Positions 1-11,129 of a DNA stretch of 64,000 nt are shown one piece after another. A program made the translations under genes and the position numbers. Source of the DNA: Arthrobacter sp. (GTDB taxonomy: Bacteria; Actinomycetota; Actinomycetes; Actinomycetales; Micrococcaceae); the NCBI GenBank assembly GCA_026393275.1, contig JAPLAM010000096.1:36038-100037 (forward strand). The letters run 5' to 3'. The notes beneath the pieces were generated by a model. That model searched no databases. It worked only from the letters and a program-made list of their open reading frames with translations, and had not been told where the DNA came from. Position 1 is the stretch's first letter; every line of letters starts with the position of its first letter.

Positions 1-174
1 TTCCTCGCTGCCTTCCGCGACGACGGCGGCCCGGGCCAGCCCGGTCTGGCACGCGGCGAGGAGTTCGGCCAGCTCACCGCAGCGCCGGACCACGGACACC
101 GGACCATGAAGCCGCTCCAGTCCGCCGACCAGGTCGTCGCCGGTGCTGCCCACCGTCACCACCGGGATGCCCAT
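1..174 (-). CDS. CpaE/MinD-like P-loop protein, N-terminal fragment (runs off the window)
   Basis: A minus-strand reading frame stays open from an ATG at position 174 to the window edge. It begins MGIPVVTVGST and continues through a receiver-like stretch (LVGGLERLHG, then AELLAACQTGLARAAVV). Its ATG shares one base with the TGA of the upstream SAF-domain gene, so the two are probably translationally coupled. In actinobacterial Flp/Tad pilus clusters the gene after a CpaB-like SAF protein commonly encodes a CpaE/TadZ-type ATPase, and the start resembles the pseudo-receiver end of such proteins. The ATPase motifs lie outside the window, so the function is inferred from context only. Confidence 0.55.
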   Translation of the reverse strand, partial: MGIPVVTVGSTGDDLVGGLERLHGPVSVVRRCGELAELLAACQTGLARAAVVAEGSEE

Positions 175-815
175 CAGGACGCTCCGCCCGGGTTCCAGAC
201 GACGGAGATCTTCGCCTTGTTGGCTTGCGCCCCCAGCAGTTTAGACATCTGCCCGTCCGGGACGAGGACCATCACGACGGTGGAGCGCTGCGAACCCAGG
301 GCCGTGGCCCCCGGCGTGAGCTGCGCGATCTCGGCGCCCCTGAGCAGCAGGGCGGGTTCGCTGAAGCCGTTGCGGGTGTCCGGCTGCGCGACCCAGATAT
401 CCACCCGGGACCCTGCCACGGCCTGCGGCGGCAGTGCCTCGTCGATCGTGACGGCGACAGGTTTGCGGTCCAGCGCGTCCAGCCGGCCAAGGCTTTCACG
501 CGGGACGAGCTGGTCCTTGCCGATGCGCTGGACGACAACCAGGCCGGCGGCCACGCCGAGCTCCGGCGTCAGGTAGTGCTGCTCGACGTCGCCCAGCCGG
601 ACCTTGACCCGGTGCAGCTTGTCCGTGGTCAGCTTTTCCCCGACGGCGATCGGCCCGCTGGCCGCATAGGCCTCGGTGGTCTGGTCCGCTGCCGCGACGA
701 GCGAGACGACGCCCACCACGGACGCCAGCACGAGCAGAATGCCGACCAGCAGCCGCGGGTCCTTCCAGGAAGGTTTCTTCAACCGGGCGCCGCCGGCCAC
801 CGTGCTCACAGTCAT
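174..815 (-). CDS. SAF domain protein, CpaB/RcpC-like
   Basis: A 213-residue protein with a basic N terminus, one membrane segment at about residues 22-44 (LLVGILLVLASVVGVVSL) and then an extracytoplasmic SAF domain from about residue 50, in which YAASGPIAVGEKLTTDKL is typical of the family. The rest is beta-rich and has no catalytic motif. SAF proteins of the CpaB/RcpC group sit in the envelope and help assemble Flp/Tad pili. The start has a purine-rich stretch (GGGGGAGCAGGA) upstream. The gene overlaps the next gene by one base. It is transcribed away from the HTH gene that starts at 969. The family call is good; a pilus role depends on genes outside the window. Confidence 0.75.
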   Translation of the reverse strand: MTVSTVAGGARLKKPSWKDPRLLVGILLVLASVVGVVSLVAAADQTTEAYAASGPIAVGEKLTTDKLHRVKVRLGDVEQHYLTPELGVAAGLVVVQRIGKDQLVPRESLGRLDALDRKPVAVTIDEALPPQAVAGSRVDIWVAQPDTRNGFSEPALLLRGAEIAQLTPGATALGSQRSTVVMVLVPDGQMSKLLGAQANKAKISVVWNPGGAS

Positions 816-968
816 GCGTCCTGCTCCCCCTGTAGTCGCGGCCCCGGCTGCGGACGCCGGACACCCCCATTCTCACGAATTGGCGGCGCGGCGGGAAGGA
901 CCTGAAGCAAACAACATCAATTTGGGGATAACGGCCCCAAACGGCATCCCCGGTGGCAAAATGGTGTC

Positions 969-1184
969 ATGCCACGATTCCTGACCCTCGCGGACGTTGC
1001 CGAGCAACTACAGATCAACTCGCCCGCCGCCTATGCCCTGGTCCGAAGTGGCCAACTCAAGGCCATCCAGGTGGGCGGACGCGGCCAGTGGCGGGTGGAG
1101 GAGACCATGCTCGAGCAGTACATCCAGGAGCGCTACGCCGAAGCAAGCCGCATGATCGACGAGGCCAGGGCCAAGGGTCGCTAG
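969..1184 (+). CDS. Small helix-turn-helix protein, excisionase/MerR-like
   Basis: A 71-residue protein beginning MPRFLTLADVAEQLQINS. The LTLADVAEQL...AYALVRSGQLKAIQVGG...WRV pattern is the helix-turn-helix/wing of the excisionase (BldC-like) DNA-binding family. The protein is only the DNA-binding domain with a short charged C-terminal helix (EASRMIDEARAKG). The family includes phage excisionases but also chromosomal developmental regulators, and no phage genes are nearby. CAAAAT lies 6 nt before the ATG, like the -10 boxes of the leaderless genes in this window, so the mRNA may be leaderless. The target is unknown. Confidence 0.8.
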   Translation: MPRFLTLADVAEQLQINSPAAYALVRSGQLKAIQVGGRGQWRVEETMLEQYIQERYAEASRMIDEARAKGR

Positions 1185-1188
1185 ACAA

Positions 1189-1761
1189 CTAGCCTTCGGC
1201 GCCGCGGACTGATCGCAATCCGGCCAGAGCCCCAAAAGGGATGGTTGCCACCCCGCTGACATTGGCGGGCCGACGCTCCTCGCCCGGCCGGGTAACGGCC
1301 AGGTCCAGAAAATCGCGGCCCACCCTGTCGATGACACCGTGCAGCACGGACTCCTCCGTTGCTCCCTGCCACACCATCACGGCCAGACTGGCCCGGCCCC
1401 TGGCCAGTCCGCGCAGGGCACTGCCCAGTCCCAACCGCTGCCGCACCGACGGCCCTGCGCCCACCGCCAGCCTGGAAAGTCCCGCGTAGCGGACGGCGGA
1501 CGTATACGGAATCAGCACCTGGTGCCGCTCCTCATCGAGGACAAGCCACTGGCTGCCGGCGTGGCTCAGGGTTCCTTCGCATACCCTCCCGGAGCCGAGG
1601 TGGACGCCGATCCGGAGCCCCACCGAACCTCGCAGCCGGTCTGCCAACTCCACCGCGGCCGCATCCACCCGCGCCCGCTCGTCGATTTCGACGTCCAGGT
1701 CCAGGCGCTCGCCGGCGGCAAGTTGCGCCTCCAGGTCTGCAAACAGGGTGTCCCAACGCAT
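1189..1761 (-). CDS. Conserved hypothetical protein of Micrococcaceae type
   Basis: A protein of about 190 residues if started at MRWDTLFADLEAQLAAGE. An in-frame start 21 codons upstream (1824) gives an Arg-rich extension unlike the rest and was not used. The first 60 residues are acidic and helical (ERLDLDVEIDERARVDAAAV); the remainder looks like beta strands (VGLRIGVHLGSGRVCEGTL, SQWLVLDEERHQVLIPY). A second similar segment (ESVLHGVIDRVGRDFLDLAV) suggests two related small beta-barrel units. I recognise no enzyme motif. The gene ends 4 bp from the HTH gene, to which it is convergent. Function unknown. Confidence 0.7.
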   Translation of the reverse strand: MRWDTLFADLEAQLAAGERLDLDVEIDERARVDAAAVELADRLRGSVGLRIGVHLGSGRVCEGTLSHAGSQWLVLDEERHQVLIPYTSAVRYAGLSRLAVGAGPSVRQRLGLGSALRGLARGRASLAVMVWQGATEESVLHGVIDRVGRDFLDLAVTRPGEERRPANVSGVATIPFGALAGLRSVRGAEG

Positions 1762-1853
1762 GGCGCCAGCGTAGGCGCGCCCCCGGCGACGGTCAATCCA
1801 CATTCCTGCGCACCCTCTAGACAAACAAACCCCGAAAGGATCAAACTTCTTTT

Positions 1854-1890
1854 AAAGACATCAAATTGCACCAAAAGACATTAAAGGAGG
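1854..1890 (+). promoter_or_regulatory. Direct repeats and strong RBS before the LysM gene
   Basis: AAAGACATCAAA (1854-1865) and AAAGACATTAAA (1874-1885) are near-identical direct repeats spaced 20 bp apart, about two helical turns, in an AT-rich island of this GC-rich locus. The second merges into AAAGGAGG (1883-1890), a strong ribosome binding site 5 nt before the GTG at 1896. The repeats could be a tandem operator or lie within the 5' leader. No regulator is identified. Confidence 0.45.
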
Positions 1891-1895
1891 CGGTT

Positions 1896-2714
1896 GTGGC
1901 TCTCAAGAAATTGTCCGTCACCGGGGCTCGGCGCGGCCTCGGGGCCGACGCGGCCATGGCGGCCGTCATCCTGCTGCTGGGGGCCTTCCTGGCCGTGTCG
2001 GGAGCCCAGCTCGCGCAGCGCCTGCATGCCTCCACGGCGAGGCGCCAGTCCCTCTCCTTTGAGGACCACATTGGCGTGGTCGCCAACACCACGGGCCTCA
2101 TTGTGGTCGTCTGGTGGGCGCTGTCCTTCCTGATTGCCATCGTGTCCGCGCTGCTCGAACGCAGCGGCAGCCGCCGGGCCGCCGCAGCGGCGGGGAAGTT
2201 CAGCCCGGCGTTCATGCGCCGGCTGGCATTGGCTGCCGTCGGGCTGCAGCTCGCCACGGCCCCGCTGGCCCACGCGGCGCCCGGTCCCGCCGGTCCGGGC
2301 ACGCCTCCCCCTCCCGCGGTTGCCGCGGCGTGGGTCCCCACCGGCGGCGCCCTGGCGCCCACCGTTCCTGCACCGGCGACGGTTCCTGCCCCGGAACCTA
2401 CCGACCCCACACACCGCCCCCGGAGCCTTGGCCTCGATCCGCACTGGACACCGGCGCCGCCGCCGGTGGATCCCCGCACTCTCGCCGCCCTTCCGCTGCG
2501 GACGCAGGAGCCTCCGCTGGGCACCGCCGACGTAACCGTCCGGACCGGGGATTCGCTGTGGAGCATCTGCGCGGCGGAGCTGGGGCCGCTGGCGTCCGAC
2601 GTCGACGTCGCCGTGGCATGGCCGCGGCTCTATCAGGCCAACCTCGACGTCATCGGCGGCGACCCCGGACTGCTGCTTCCCGGGCAGGTCCTCAGGATGC
2701 CGGTCGGTCCGTAG
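1896..2714 (+). CDS. Membrane-anchored LysM domain protein
   Basis: The GTG at 1896 was chosen because AAAGGAGG ends 5 nt upstream; this gives 272 residues. Three hydrophobic stretches occur near the N terminus (AAMAAVILLLGAFLAVSG, about 18-36; ANTTGLIVVVWWALSFLIAI, about 66-86; LALAAVGLQLATAPLAHA, about 108-126). A long Pro/Ala linker follows, then a C-terminal LysM domain starting VTVRTGDSLWSICAAELG and ending LLLPGQVLRMPVG. LysM binds peptidoglycan glycan chains, so the protein probably links membrane and wall. The Rv3235-like gene follows 52 bp downstream with its own RBS, so the two probably form an operon. The wall-binding role is inferred from the domain. Confidence 0.8.
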   Translation: MALKKLSVTGARRGLGADAAMAAVILLLGAFLAVSGAQLAQRLHASTARRQSLSFEDHIGVVANTTGLIVVVWWALSFLIAIVSALLERSGSRRAAAAAGKFSPAFMRRLALAAVGLQLATAPLAHAAPGPAGPGTPPPPAVAAAWVPTGGALAPTVPAPATVPAPEPTDPTHRPRSLGLDPHWTPAPPPVDPRTLAALPLRTQEPPLGTADVTVRTGDSLWSICAAELGPLASDVDVAVAWPRLYQANLDVIGGDPGLLLPGQVLRMPVGP

Positions 2715-2766
2715 GCCCAACACCCAACGAACAACAACCCGCAAGCCCACGAGCAAAGGAAGCCCC

Positions 2767-3240
2767 ATGAGCCCCATCACCGGTATCCGCGCAGGTGCAA
2801 CTGTCCCGCGGCCGCCCACGTCGACCGATCGCCGCACGGTTCCCTTTCCGTCCGCCTCCGACAGACCAACCCCGGTCCTGCGGCTCGTGGACCAGGACCG
2901 CGAGGTGTGCGCGATTTCCCGGTCAACCGTGCAGGCCGCCGTCGAAGTCCTCGCCGGAACCCGTCCCGCGCAGCAGCTCGCCCGCCGGCTCAACGAGCGT
3001 TGCCTGGCGGCGCTGCAGCACCGGGCCGCGCTCACACGGCGCGTCGCCTCCGGCACTTCCCCGACGGCGGGCCGGCTGCACCGGAATCCGGCGGTCCGGT
3101 CGGTCCGCGCCAGCCGGGTCTCCGAGGACGTTTACGAGGCCAGCGCCGTGGTTTCGGACGAACTCCGCGTCCGAGCCGTGGCGCTGCGGCTGGAACGCAG
3201 CAGGCTGGTGTGGCGCGTCACCGTGCTTGAGATCGGCTGA
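2767..3240 (+). CDS. Rv3235 family protein
   Basis: A 157-residue protein with AAAGGAAG 4 nt before the ATG. The first 35 residues are Pro/Arg/Ser-rich and probably disordered. The folded part holds a helical stretch (VQAAVEVLAGTRPAQQLARRL) followed by a beta-rich C terminus (VRASRVSEDVYEASAVVS, VRAVALRLER, LVWRVTVLEIG). This matches the Rv3235-like family, which lies next to secA in other actinobacteria and has no assigned biochemical role. No signal peptide or membrane segment is seen. The family assignment rests on pattern and on position between a LysM gene and secA. Confidence 0.75.
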   Translation: MSPITGIRAGATVPRPPTSTDRRTVPFPSASDRPTPVLRLVDQDREVCAISRSTVQAAVEVLAGTRPAQQLARRLNERCLAALQHRAALTRRVASGTSPTAGRLHRNPAVRSVRASRVSEDVYEASAVVSDELRVRAVALRLERSRLVWRVTVLEIG

Positions 3241-3277
3241 AGGCCCAGGCCGAAAACCGGAAAGGAGGGCGACAGTA

Positions 3278-3317
3278 ACAGGGCAGGGCCGGAACTTTCG
3301 TTCCGGCCCTGCCCTGT
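3278..3317. terminator. Bidirectional terminator between the Rv3235-like gene and secA
   Basis: A perfect 17-bp inverted repeat (ACAGGGCAGGGCCGGAA and its complement) closes a 6-nt loop (CTTTCG). It sits between two convergent genes and can serve both. The stem is unusually long and perfect. Confidence 0.85.
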
Positions 3318-3369
3318 ACGTGCCTGCGGCAGCCTTGCCTTCTGGGCGGCTGCCTTAGGCGGGTGCGCC

Positions 3370-6108
<2,739 letters not shown>

Positions 6109-6192
6109 GTGAAATTGCTCCCAGTCTCAAGCTGCCGAATTCCGGCGTGTTTAGTCTACGGGAGAGACGCAGGGCGGGACGCGCCTGTTCCC

Positions 6193-7431
6193 TCAGAGCG
6201 GATGCAGGCCGGAGACGGCCTGCGCAAGCGCCGGCGCCAGGTCCCCCACCGGGGCTACCACGATCCGGTCCAGCTCCAACCACTCTGCCATGAGCTGCAG
6301 TTCCTCGGCGAGTTCGACTGCGGTATCGGCCGGCGCGCCGGGCTCGGCGTGGCTGGCCCGGGCGATCAGGCTGCCCGCGGCACGGTCCGCCTTGAGGTCC
6401 ACGCGGGCCACGATCCCGTCGCGCAGCAGGAAGGGCAGCACGTAGTAGCCGTAGCGGCGTTTGGCCTCGGGGGTATAAATCTCGATCCGGTAGTGGAAAC
6501 CGAACAGCTCCTCCAGCCGGCGGCGTTCGAAGACCAGGGAATCGAAGGGGCTCAGCAGCGCGCGGCCACGGGCGGCGCGCGGCAAACCTGCGTCGGCGTG
6601 CCGGTACAGCGGCCGGTTCCAGCCGGACACCGTCACCGGTTCCAGCCGCCCGGCGTCGACTAGCTGCTCCACCGCTACGGCGGCGGCGTGCAGCGGGGTC
6701 CGGAAGTAATCCGCGAAGCACCGCAGGGTGCCGATTCCGTGGGCCTGCGCCGCGGCATCGATCAGCCGGACCATGGCGGCCGCGGCGTCGGGTTCCCGGC
6801 CGTCGGCGGGCTCCGTCTGCACGCCCGGACTGGATGCCAGGACCTTGGCGGTCAGCGTGTAGCGGCGTTCAAAGGATTCGGTCCGGGACGCGGCGGAGAC
6901 AAGACCCTGCTCGAAGAGGTGCTCGAGGACCCGTTTGACCGCGTTCCAGTTCCACCCCCAGTTGTCCTTGGGCCGGTCCTCGACGTGGCCCAGCCGGGCC
7001 GTCAGTTCGGCGGCGGTCAGCGGGCGTCCCGCGGCCAGCGCAGCAAGAACGCGCTGCGCCACCTCGGTGCGCAACTCCGGATCCATGGCATGGGCTCCGA
7101 CCCATTTGCGGTTCTGCCACAGCACGAGGTCGGGGAAGTGGTCGGGCCTGATGAAACTGGCTTCGTGCGCCCAGTACTCCATCATCCGGCGCGGGTGCGT
7201 CCCCGCCATGCGGTGCAGGATGGCCCGGTCGTAGTTGCCGAGCCGGGAGAAGAAGGGCAGGAAGTGGCTCCGTGCGAGCACGTTGACGGAATCGATCTGG
7301 ACCAGGTGCAGACGGGCAAAGGTCCGGCCCACCGCCCGTGCGCTCACGGGTGCGGTGGGCCGGACCTTGTCCAATCCCTGGGCTGCCAGTGCGATCCGCC
7401 GTGCCTGTTTGAGGCTCAGCGATGCGGGCAC
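6193..7431 (-). CDS. Winged-helix DNA glycosylase of the YcaQ/AlkX family (HTH_42)
   Basis: A 412-residue protein of the HTH_42 superfamily. Its N-terminal part includes FARLHLVQIDSVNVLARSH, with the Q-hydrophobic-D signature that I recall as the catalytic motif of YcaQ-like glycosylases. ILHRMAGTHPRRMMEYWAHE and SFIRPDHFP also fit the family. Characterised members (E. coli YcaQ/AlkX and streptomycete AlkZ) excise bulky alkylated bases and unhook interstrand crosslinks. The gene lies between secA and hpf, 84 bp before the secA start, and interrupts an otherwise conserved gene order. It may belong to the downstream repair theme or simply be inserted. The exact substrate is unknown. Confidence 0.85.
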   Translation of the reverse strand: MPASLSLKQARRIALAAQGLDKVRPTAPVSARAVGRTFARLHLVQIDSVNVLARSHFLPFFSRLGNYDRAILHRMAGTHPRRMMEYWAHEASFIRPDHFPDLVLWQNRKWVGAHAMDPELRTEVAQRVLAALAAGRPLTAAELTARLGHVEDRPKDNWGWNWNAVKRVLEHLFEQGLVSAASRTESFERRYTLTAKVLASSPGVQTEPADGREPDAAAAMVRLIDAAAQAHGIGTLRCFADYFRTPLHAAAVAVEQLVDAGRLEPVTVSGWNRPLYRHADAGLPRAARGRALLSPFDSLVFERRRLEELFGFHYRIEIYTPEAKRRYGYYVLPFLLRDGIVARVDLKADRAAGSLIARASHAEPGAPADTAVELAEELQLMAEWLELDRIVVAPVGDLAPALAQAVSGLHPL

Positions 7432-7460
7432 ATCATTCCCTTCCTAGGATGGCCGCCGGC

Positions 7461-8180
7461 TCAGGTGCGGGCGGGCTCATCTTCTGAACGATAGGCGATG
7501 ACTTTTTCTTCCAGCGGAGCCTCGCCCGGTTCGCAGGTCTGGTCCAGGCTGATCACACCGTACGTCCAGCCTTCGCGGCGGTAGACGACCGACGGGGCCT
7601 TGGTCTCCTTGTCCACGAAGAGGTAGAAGTCATGGCCCACGAGTTCCATGTTGTCGACTGCATCGTCAAGCGAGAGGGACGACGCCGGAAAAACCTTCCG
7701 GCGGATCAACACCGGCGAGTCGCCGGCCGGAATGTCGTTGTCCACCTCGTACGCGGATTTCTCGGCCGGCTGGGATTCCGGCTGGCGGCCGGCTTCCACG
7801 TACAGCGGCTCGTTGGCGCTGGCGGGTTCCAGGGTTGCCGTGGCCTCGGTGACGGACTTGGGGGTGTGCCGCCCGTGATGAACCTTCTTGCGGTCCTTGG
7901 CACGGCGCAGCCGTTCAAGAAGCTTGTTGTAGGCCAGATCGAAAGCGGCGAACTTGTCTGCGGCGCTGGCTTCGGCGCGGATCACGGGGCCGCGGCCCAG
8001 GACGGTCAACTCAACAGTGAGCATCTCCGCAGTCTGCCGGGCCTTGGTCTCCTTGGAAACCTTTGCGTCCACTCTCTGGACCTTGTCCCCCAGGGATGCG
8101 ATCTTTGAGATCTTTTCGTCGGCGTATTCGCGGAAGCGGTCCGAAACCGTCAAATTACGACCGCTGATCATGAACTCCAT
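7461..8180 (-). CDS. hpf: Ribosome hibernation promoting factor, long form
   Basis: The start at 8180 (MEFMISGRNLTVSDRFREYA) was chosen because GGAGG lies 5 nt upstream; it gives 239 residues. The N-terminal domain (about 1-105) is the YfiA/HPF ribosome-binding fold, ending near YNKLLERLRRAKDRKKVHHG. An acidic linker follows. The C-terminal dimerisation domain begins at RRKVFPASSLSLDDAVDNME and includes FYLFVDKETKAPSVVYRREG. Long HPF proteins pair 70S ribosomes into inactive 100S dimers in stationary phase. The 143 bp between this gene and the ComF-like gene probably hold its promoter, but I could not define one. Confidence 0.95.
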   Translation of the reverse strand: MEFMISGRNLTVSDRFREYADEKISKIASLGDKVQRVDAKVSKETKARQTAEMLTVELTVLGRGPVIRAEASAADKFAAFDLAYNKLLERLRRAKDRKKVHHGRHTPKSVTEATATLEPASANEPLYVEAGRQPESQPAEKSAYEVDNDIPAGDSPVLIRRKVFPASSLSLDDAVDNMELVGHDFYLFVDKETKAPSVVYRREGWTYGVISLDQTCEPGEAPLEEKVIAYRSEDEPART

Positions 8181-8323
8181 GGTGCCCTCCAAATGACTTC
8201 GGTGACACGACGGCGGCACGTCCGGGGGCTGATCTGACTGACAGTCGAGCCCCTTTCCGAGCCGCTATCGACAGGTACATCTGTTCTTGGTACCCATCTT
8301 CGACGTTAGTTCATAGCCTCCTG

Positions 8324-9331
8324 TTATTCATCCTTTTTCGGTTTATTTTTTTCCTGTTCACCGGGGTCCCGCGCCAGTGCGGGGTTCGCCGCGGCAAAGT
8401 CGTACCGGGCGGGCGGGCGTGTCGCCGCGAGCACCACGGCGCCGCGGACAACGCCTCCGGCGGCACGCAGCGCGCGTGCCGCTTCGGCCAGTGTGGCCCC
8501 CGTGGTGAGCACATCGTCCACGACGATGCAGGCCCTCCCAGTCAGCGCCGCGGGATGGGTTCCGCCCTTGATCCGCATGGAGCCGCGGACCCGGCGGGCC
8601 CTGGCCGCACGCCCCAGGCCCTTTTGCCCGCCGGCCCAGCCGGGCCCGCCTGGCCAGCCGGGCCAGCCTGCCGCCGTCCGTTGGCGGCCGTGCGGCGTCC
8701 CGGGGCGGTTCGGGGGATCAATCGGCGCCGGCCGTATTTTGCGGAGCACGTCGGCGACGGCGGCGCCCTCCAGGGCCGGGCTGCGCCGTGCGCGTGCCAG
8801 CAGCAGGTGGACCGGGCTGAAGCCGCGGCGCCGAAAGGCGGTCCCGCTGGTGGGGACCGGGACCAGCAGGACCTCCGCCGCCGGACCGGCGGCGGCGCTG
8901 ACGGCCCGGGAGAGCGCCTTTGCCAGTTCCTCGGCCAATTGCCGCTGGCCGTGTCGTTTGAAGGAGAGCAGGGCCTGGGCCAGCTCGCCCCGGTAAGCGC
9001 CGGCGGCCACGACCGGAAGCAGGACGGAGCCGTCCATGTCCACCAGGGCCGGGGCCCTCCCCTCGGCCCGGAACGGCCGGCGGGTGAGCAGACGGACCTG
9101 ATGGGCGCAGGCGGCACACAGGGTCCTGTCCTCCGCGCCGCAGCAAACGCACTCCACCGGCACCGCGAGTGCCAGCAACTCCCCCGCGGCAGATGCCGCC
9201 CGCTCGGCGACCCGCGCCAGCCGGCCGGCGTAGTTCCCACGGTGTTTGGCCGGCGGCAGCGCCGGAGCGAGGTCCGGGTCAACGACCCGGTCTTCCCCAC
9301 CGTTTGGGGCACGGTCCCGGCGCTGGTTCAC
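8324..9331 (-). CDS. ComF family phosphoribosyltransferase-like protein
   Basis: A 335-residue protein from a GTG at 9331; no in-frame alternative is clearly better, so the first 40 residues are uncertain. A zinc-ribbon-like segment (VECVCCGAEDRTLCAACAHQ) holds two Cys pairs. The C-terminal PRPP-binding loop is ACIVVDDVLTTGATLAEAAR. Homologues include ComFC, linked to DNA uptake in competent bacteria, though many non-competent actinobacteria carry the gene. Where the family has the QxGLxRxxRxxNVxG motif, a Gly/Pro/Trp-rich stretch of about 30 residues (RTAAGWPGWPGGPGWAGG) is inserted. The start follows the lpqB stop by 79 bp. Confidence 0.85.
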   Translation of the reverse strand: MNQRRDRAPNGGEDRVVDPDLAPALPPAKHRGNYAGRLARVAERAASAAGELLALAVPVECVCCGAEDRTLCAACAHQVRLLTRRPFRAEGRAPALVDMDGSVLLPVVAAGAYRGELAQALLSFKRHGQRQLAEELAKALSRAVSAAAGPAAEVLLVPVPTSGTAFRRRGFSPVHLLLARARRSPALEGAAVADVLRKIRPAPIDPPNRPGTPHGRQRTAAGWPGWPGGPGWAGGQKGLGRAARARRVRGSMRIKGGTHPAALTGRACIVVDDVLTTGATLAEAARALRAAGGVVRGAVVLAATRPPARYDFAAANPALARDPGEQEKNKPKKDE

Positions 9332-9410
9332 CCTTCAAGGCTGGGCGCCTGGGCCCCGGTGGGGAAGCCTGGCCTGCCGCTATGTGGACAGCCGGCCCGG
9401 GAAGGCCGGG

Positions 9411-11129
9411 TCAGCCCGGGAAAGCCGGATCGGTGGCGCCCTTGATCTGTTGCGACCAGCCGTTCCCGAGACGCTGGAAGATGCCGTCGGCAGACTGGCC
9501 GAAGATCTCGGCCGGTCCGTTGCCCGCACTGAGCGCCGTAAGCCCCGTCCAGGGGGCCAGCTGCTGCGGCGCCGCGGACGTCAGGGACAGGAGTTCGGGG
9601 GTCACGTTGCCGTTCGCGGACCCCTTCATCACGGCGACGGTGGTGTCGTTGACCCAGACGCCCTGGTCCGGATCGGTGGCCGCCAGAAGGGTGATCGGGG
9701 CGGTGAGGTCCCGCGGGGTGCCGTCGCCGGTGCGGATGATGCCCGTGACCTGGACGCTGGTCTTGCCGTTCAGCTCCGAGATGACCAGGGCCCTGGTGCC
9801 ATCGCGCGAGATCCGGAACTCCTTGACCAGACGCCCGGCAAGCCACGACGGGGCCAACGTCACGGCGGGCACGGACGCGCCCTCCGCGATCCCGGTCGGC
9901 CGGTAGGCCAGGACCTCCGTGGCCCCGCCCCCGCCCGGACCTGCGGTCCAGACCCAGTCGTAGCGCCCGAACGACGGCCTGGACAGGGCGGTTCTCGTGG
10001 TGAGCGCGCGCGCGGGCTGGCCCGGGACGATCGAATAGAGCGTGGTGCGGTCGGCGTTGAGGAAGGCCGCGGCCTGCGACACCGGGGATTCGGCCGGCAG
10101 GCGCGGCGCCAGGGCGGTCACCGATTGGATCCCGGGCAGCGGGCCGAGCTTGTTGTTCTCGTAGCGGACCAGGTCATTGTTGCTGACGGCGATCTGGTGC
10201 GCCGGTACTTCCTTGTCCCTTACCGGCGGGAGCACCGATCCGTTGTCCTCGACCCGCACCAGGTCCTGGTTGGCCCGCAGTTCCACGTTGATCACATCGG
10301 GCTGGCTGCGGAAGGTCAACGCCAGCTGGGTCTGCATCCGGAGTCGGTCCTCGTTGGATGCGTCCACGAGGTCCTTGGCCGACAGGTCCACCTGCGCCGC
10401 ACCGGAGACGACCGGGACCGACTCGCGGGCCAGCTTCATGCCGGAAGGGAAGGCGCTGACGACGGCGCCCTTCAAGTAAGGTGCGGGGCCGCCGAGCAGG
10501 GCGCTGGTCATGGACTTGACCGTCTTCTTCTTGATGAACCAGCGGACATCCGGCACCGCGTAGCTGAAGGTGGGGTCATAGAAGTAGATGGGGTACGCGC
10601 CGTAGATGACCTTGAATGTCTCCTCGGGGATGGCCGTGCCGTCCGGGATGTCTGCAATCCTCCACTCGCCGTCGACCTTGGTCAGCGTCGCGGGGATGCT
10701 CTCCTTGGAGCCTTCCGGCAGCTGAGTAGCGATGCCGTCGGCGTCGACCGAGTACGCCAGGTCCAGTTCGTAATTGAAGACGTTTGCGGCGGCGGTGGCC
10801 ACCACGCGGGCGGAGCGGAAGACCAGCACCCGCTGGTCCGGCTTCCACTTCACCGAGGACGCCTGGGTGAGGTACTGCCGCGCCACCGCATAGTCGTCCT
10901 CATAGCCGCTGCCGGCGAGGTAGAAGTCCTCGATCACCGATTCCGGACCTGCTCCCGGGCGCGGAGCCACCGGGAAGAAGACCGGCGCGTTGTTCGACTT
11001 TCCGGCGCTCTCATCGGTGCTCTTGCCCACCGGACCCGAGCGCGGGATCTGCGCACAGGAGGTCAGGAGCAGGAGGACCAGCGCCAGCAGGGCGGCGGCG
11101 AGGCCGGTGAGCTTCCGGACGCCGCTCAT
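9411..11129 (-). CDS. lpqB: Lipoprotein LpqB
   Basis: A 572-residue lipoprotein. The signal peptide ([20 protein letters not shown]) ends in the lipobox LLTSC, so Cys25 would be lipidated. A GerMN-like domain follows (about 120-240, around [17 protein letters not shown]), and the C-terminal half resembles the LpqB beta-propeller. The ATG overlaps the mtrB stop by 4 bp (ATGA), indicating coupled translation. In mycobacteria LpqB interacts with MtrB and modulates MtrA phosphorylation, affecting cell wall and division; the same role is likely here. Confidence 0.95.
   Translation of the reverse strand: MSGVRKLTGLAAALLALVLLLLTSCAQIPRSGPVGKSTDESAGKSNNAPVFFPVAPRPGAGPESVIEDFYLAGSGYEDDYAVARQYLTQASSVKWKPDQRVLVFRSARVVATAAANVFNYELDLAYSVDADGIATQLPEGSKESIPATLTKVDGEWRIADIPDGTAIPEETFKVIYGAYPIYFYDPTFSYAVPDVRWFIKKKTVKSMTSALLGGPAPYLKGAVVSAFPSGMKLARESVPVVSGAAQVDLSAKDLVDASNEDRLRMQTQLALTFRSQPDVINVELRANQDLVRVEDNGSVLPPVRDKEVPAHQIAVSNNDLVRYENNKLGPLPGIQSVTALAPRLPAESPVSQAAAFLNADRTTLYSIVPGQPARALTTRTALSRPSFGRYDWVWTAGPGGGGATEVLAYRPTGIAEGASVPAVTLAPSWLAGRLVKEFRISRDGTRALVISELNGKTSVQVTGIIRTGDGTPRDLTAPITLLAATDPDQGVWVNDTTVAVMKGSANGNVTPELLSLTSAAPQQLAPWTGLTALSAGNGPAEIFGQSADGIFQRLGNGWSQQIKGATDPAFPG

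Noticed and set aside
969..1184. Phage excisionase marking a prophage
   Set aside because: The fold is shared by chromosomal regulators, and no integrase, attachment site or phage gene is nearby.
1762..1824. Extended start of the conserved hypothetical gene at 1824
   Set aside because: The extra 21 residues are Arg/Gly-rich and unlike the rest; MRWDTLF is the more natural start.
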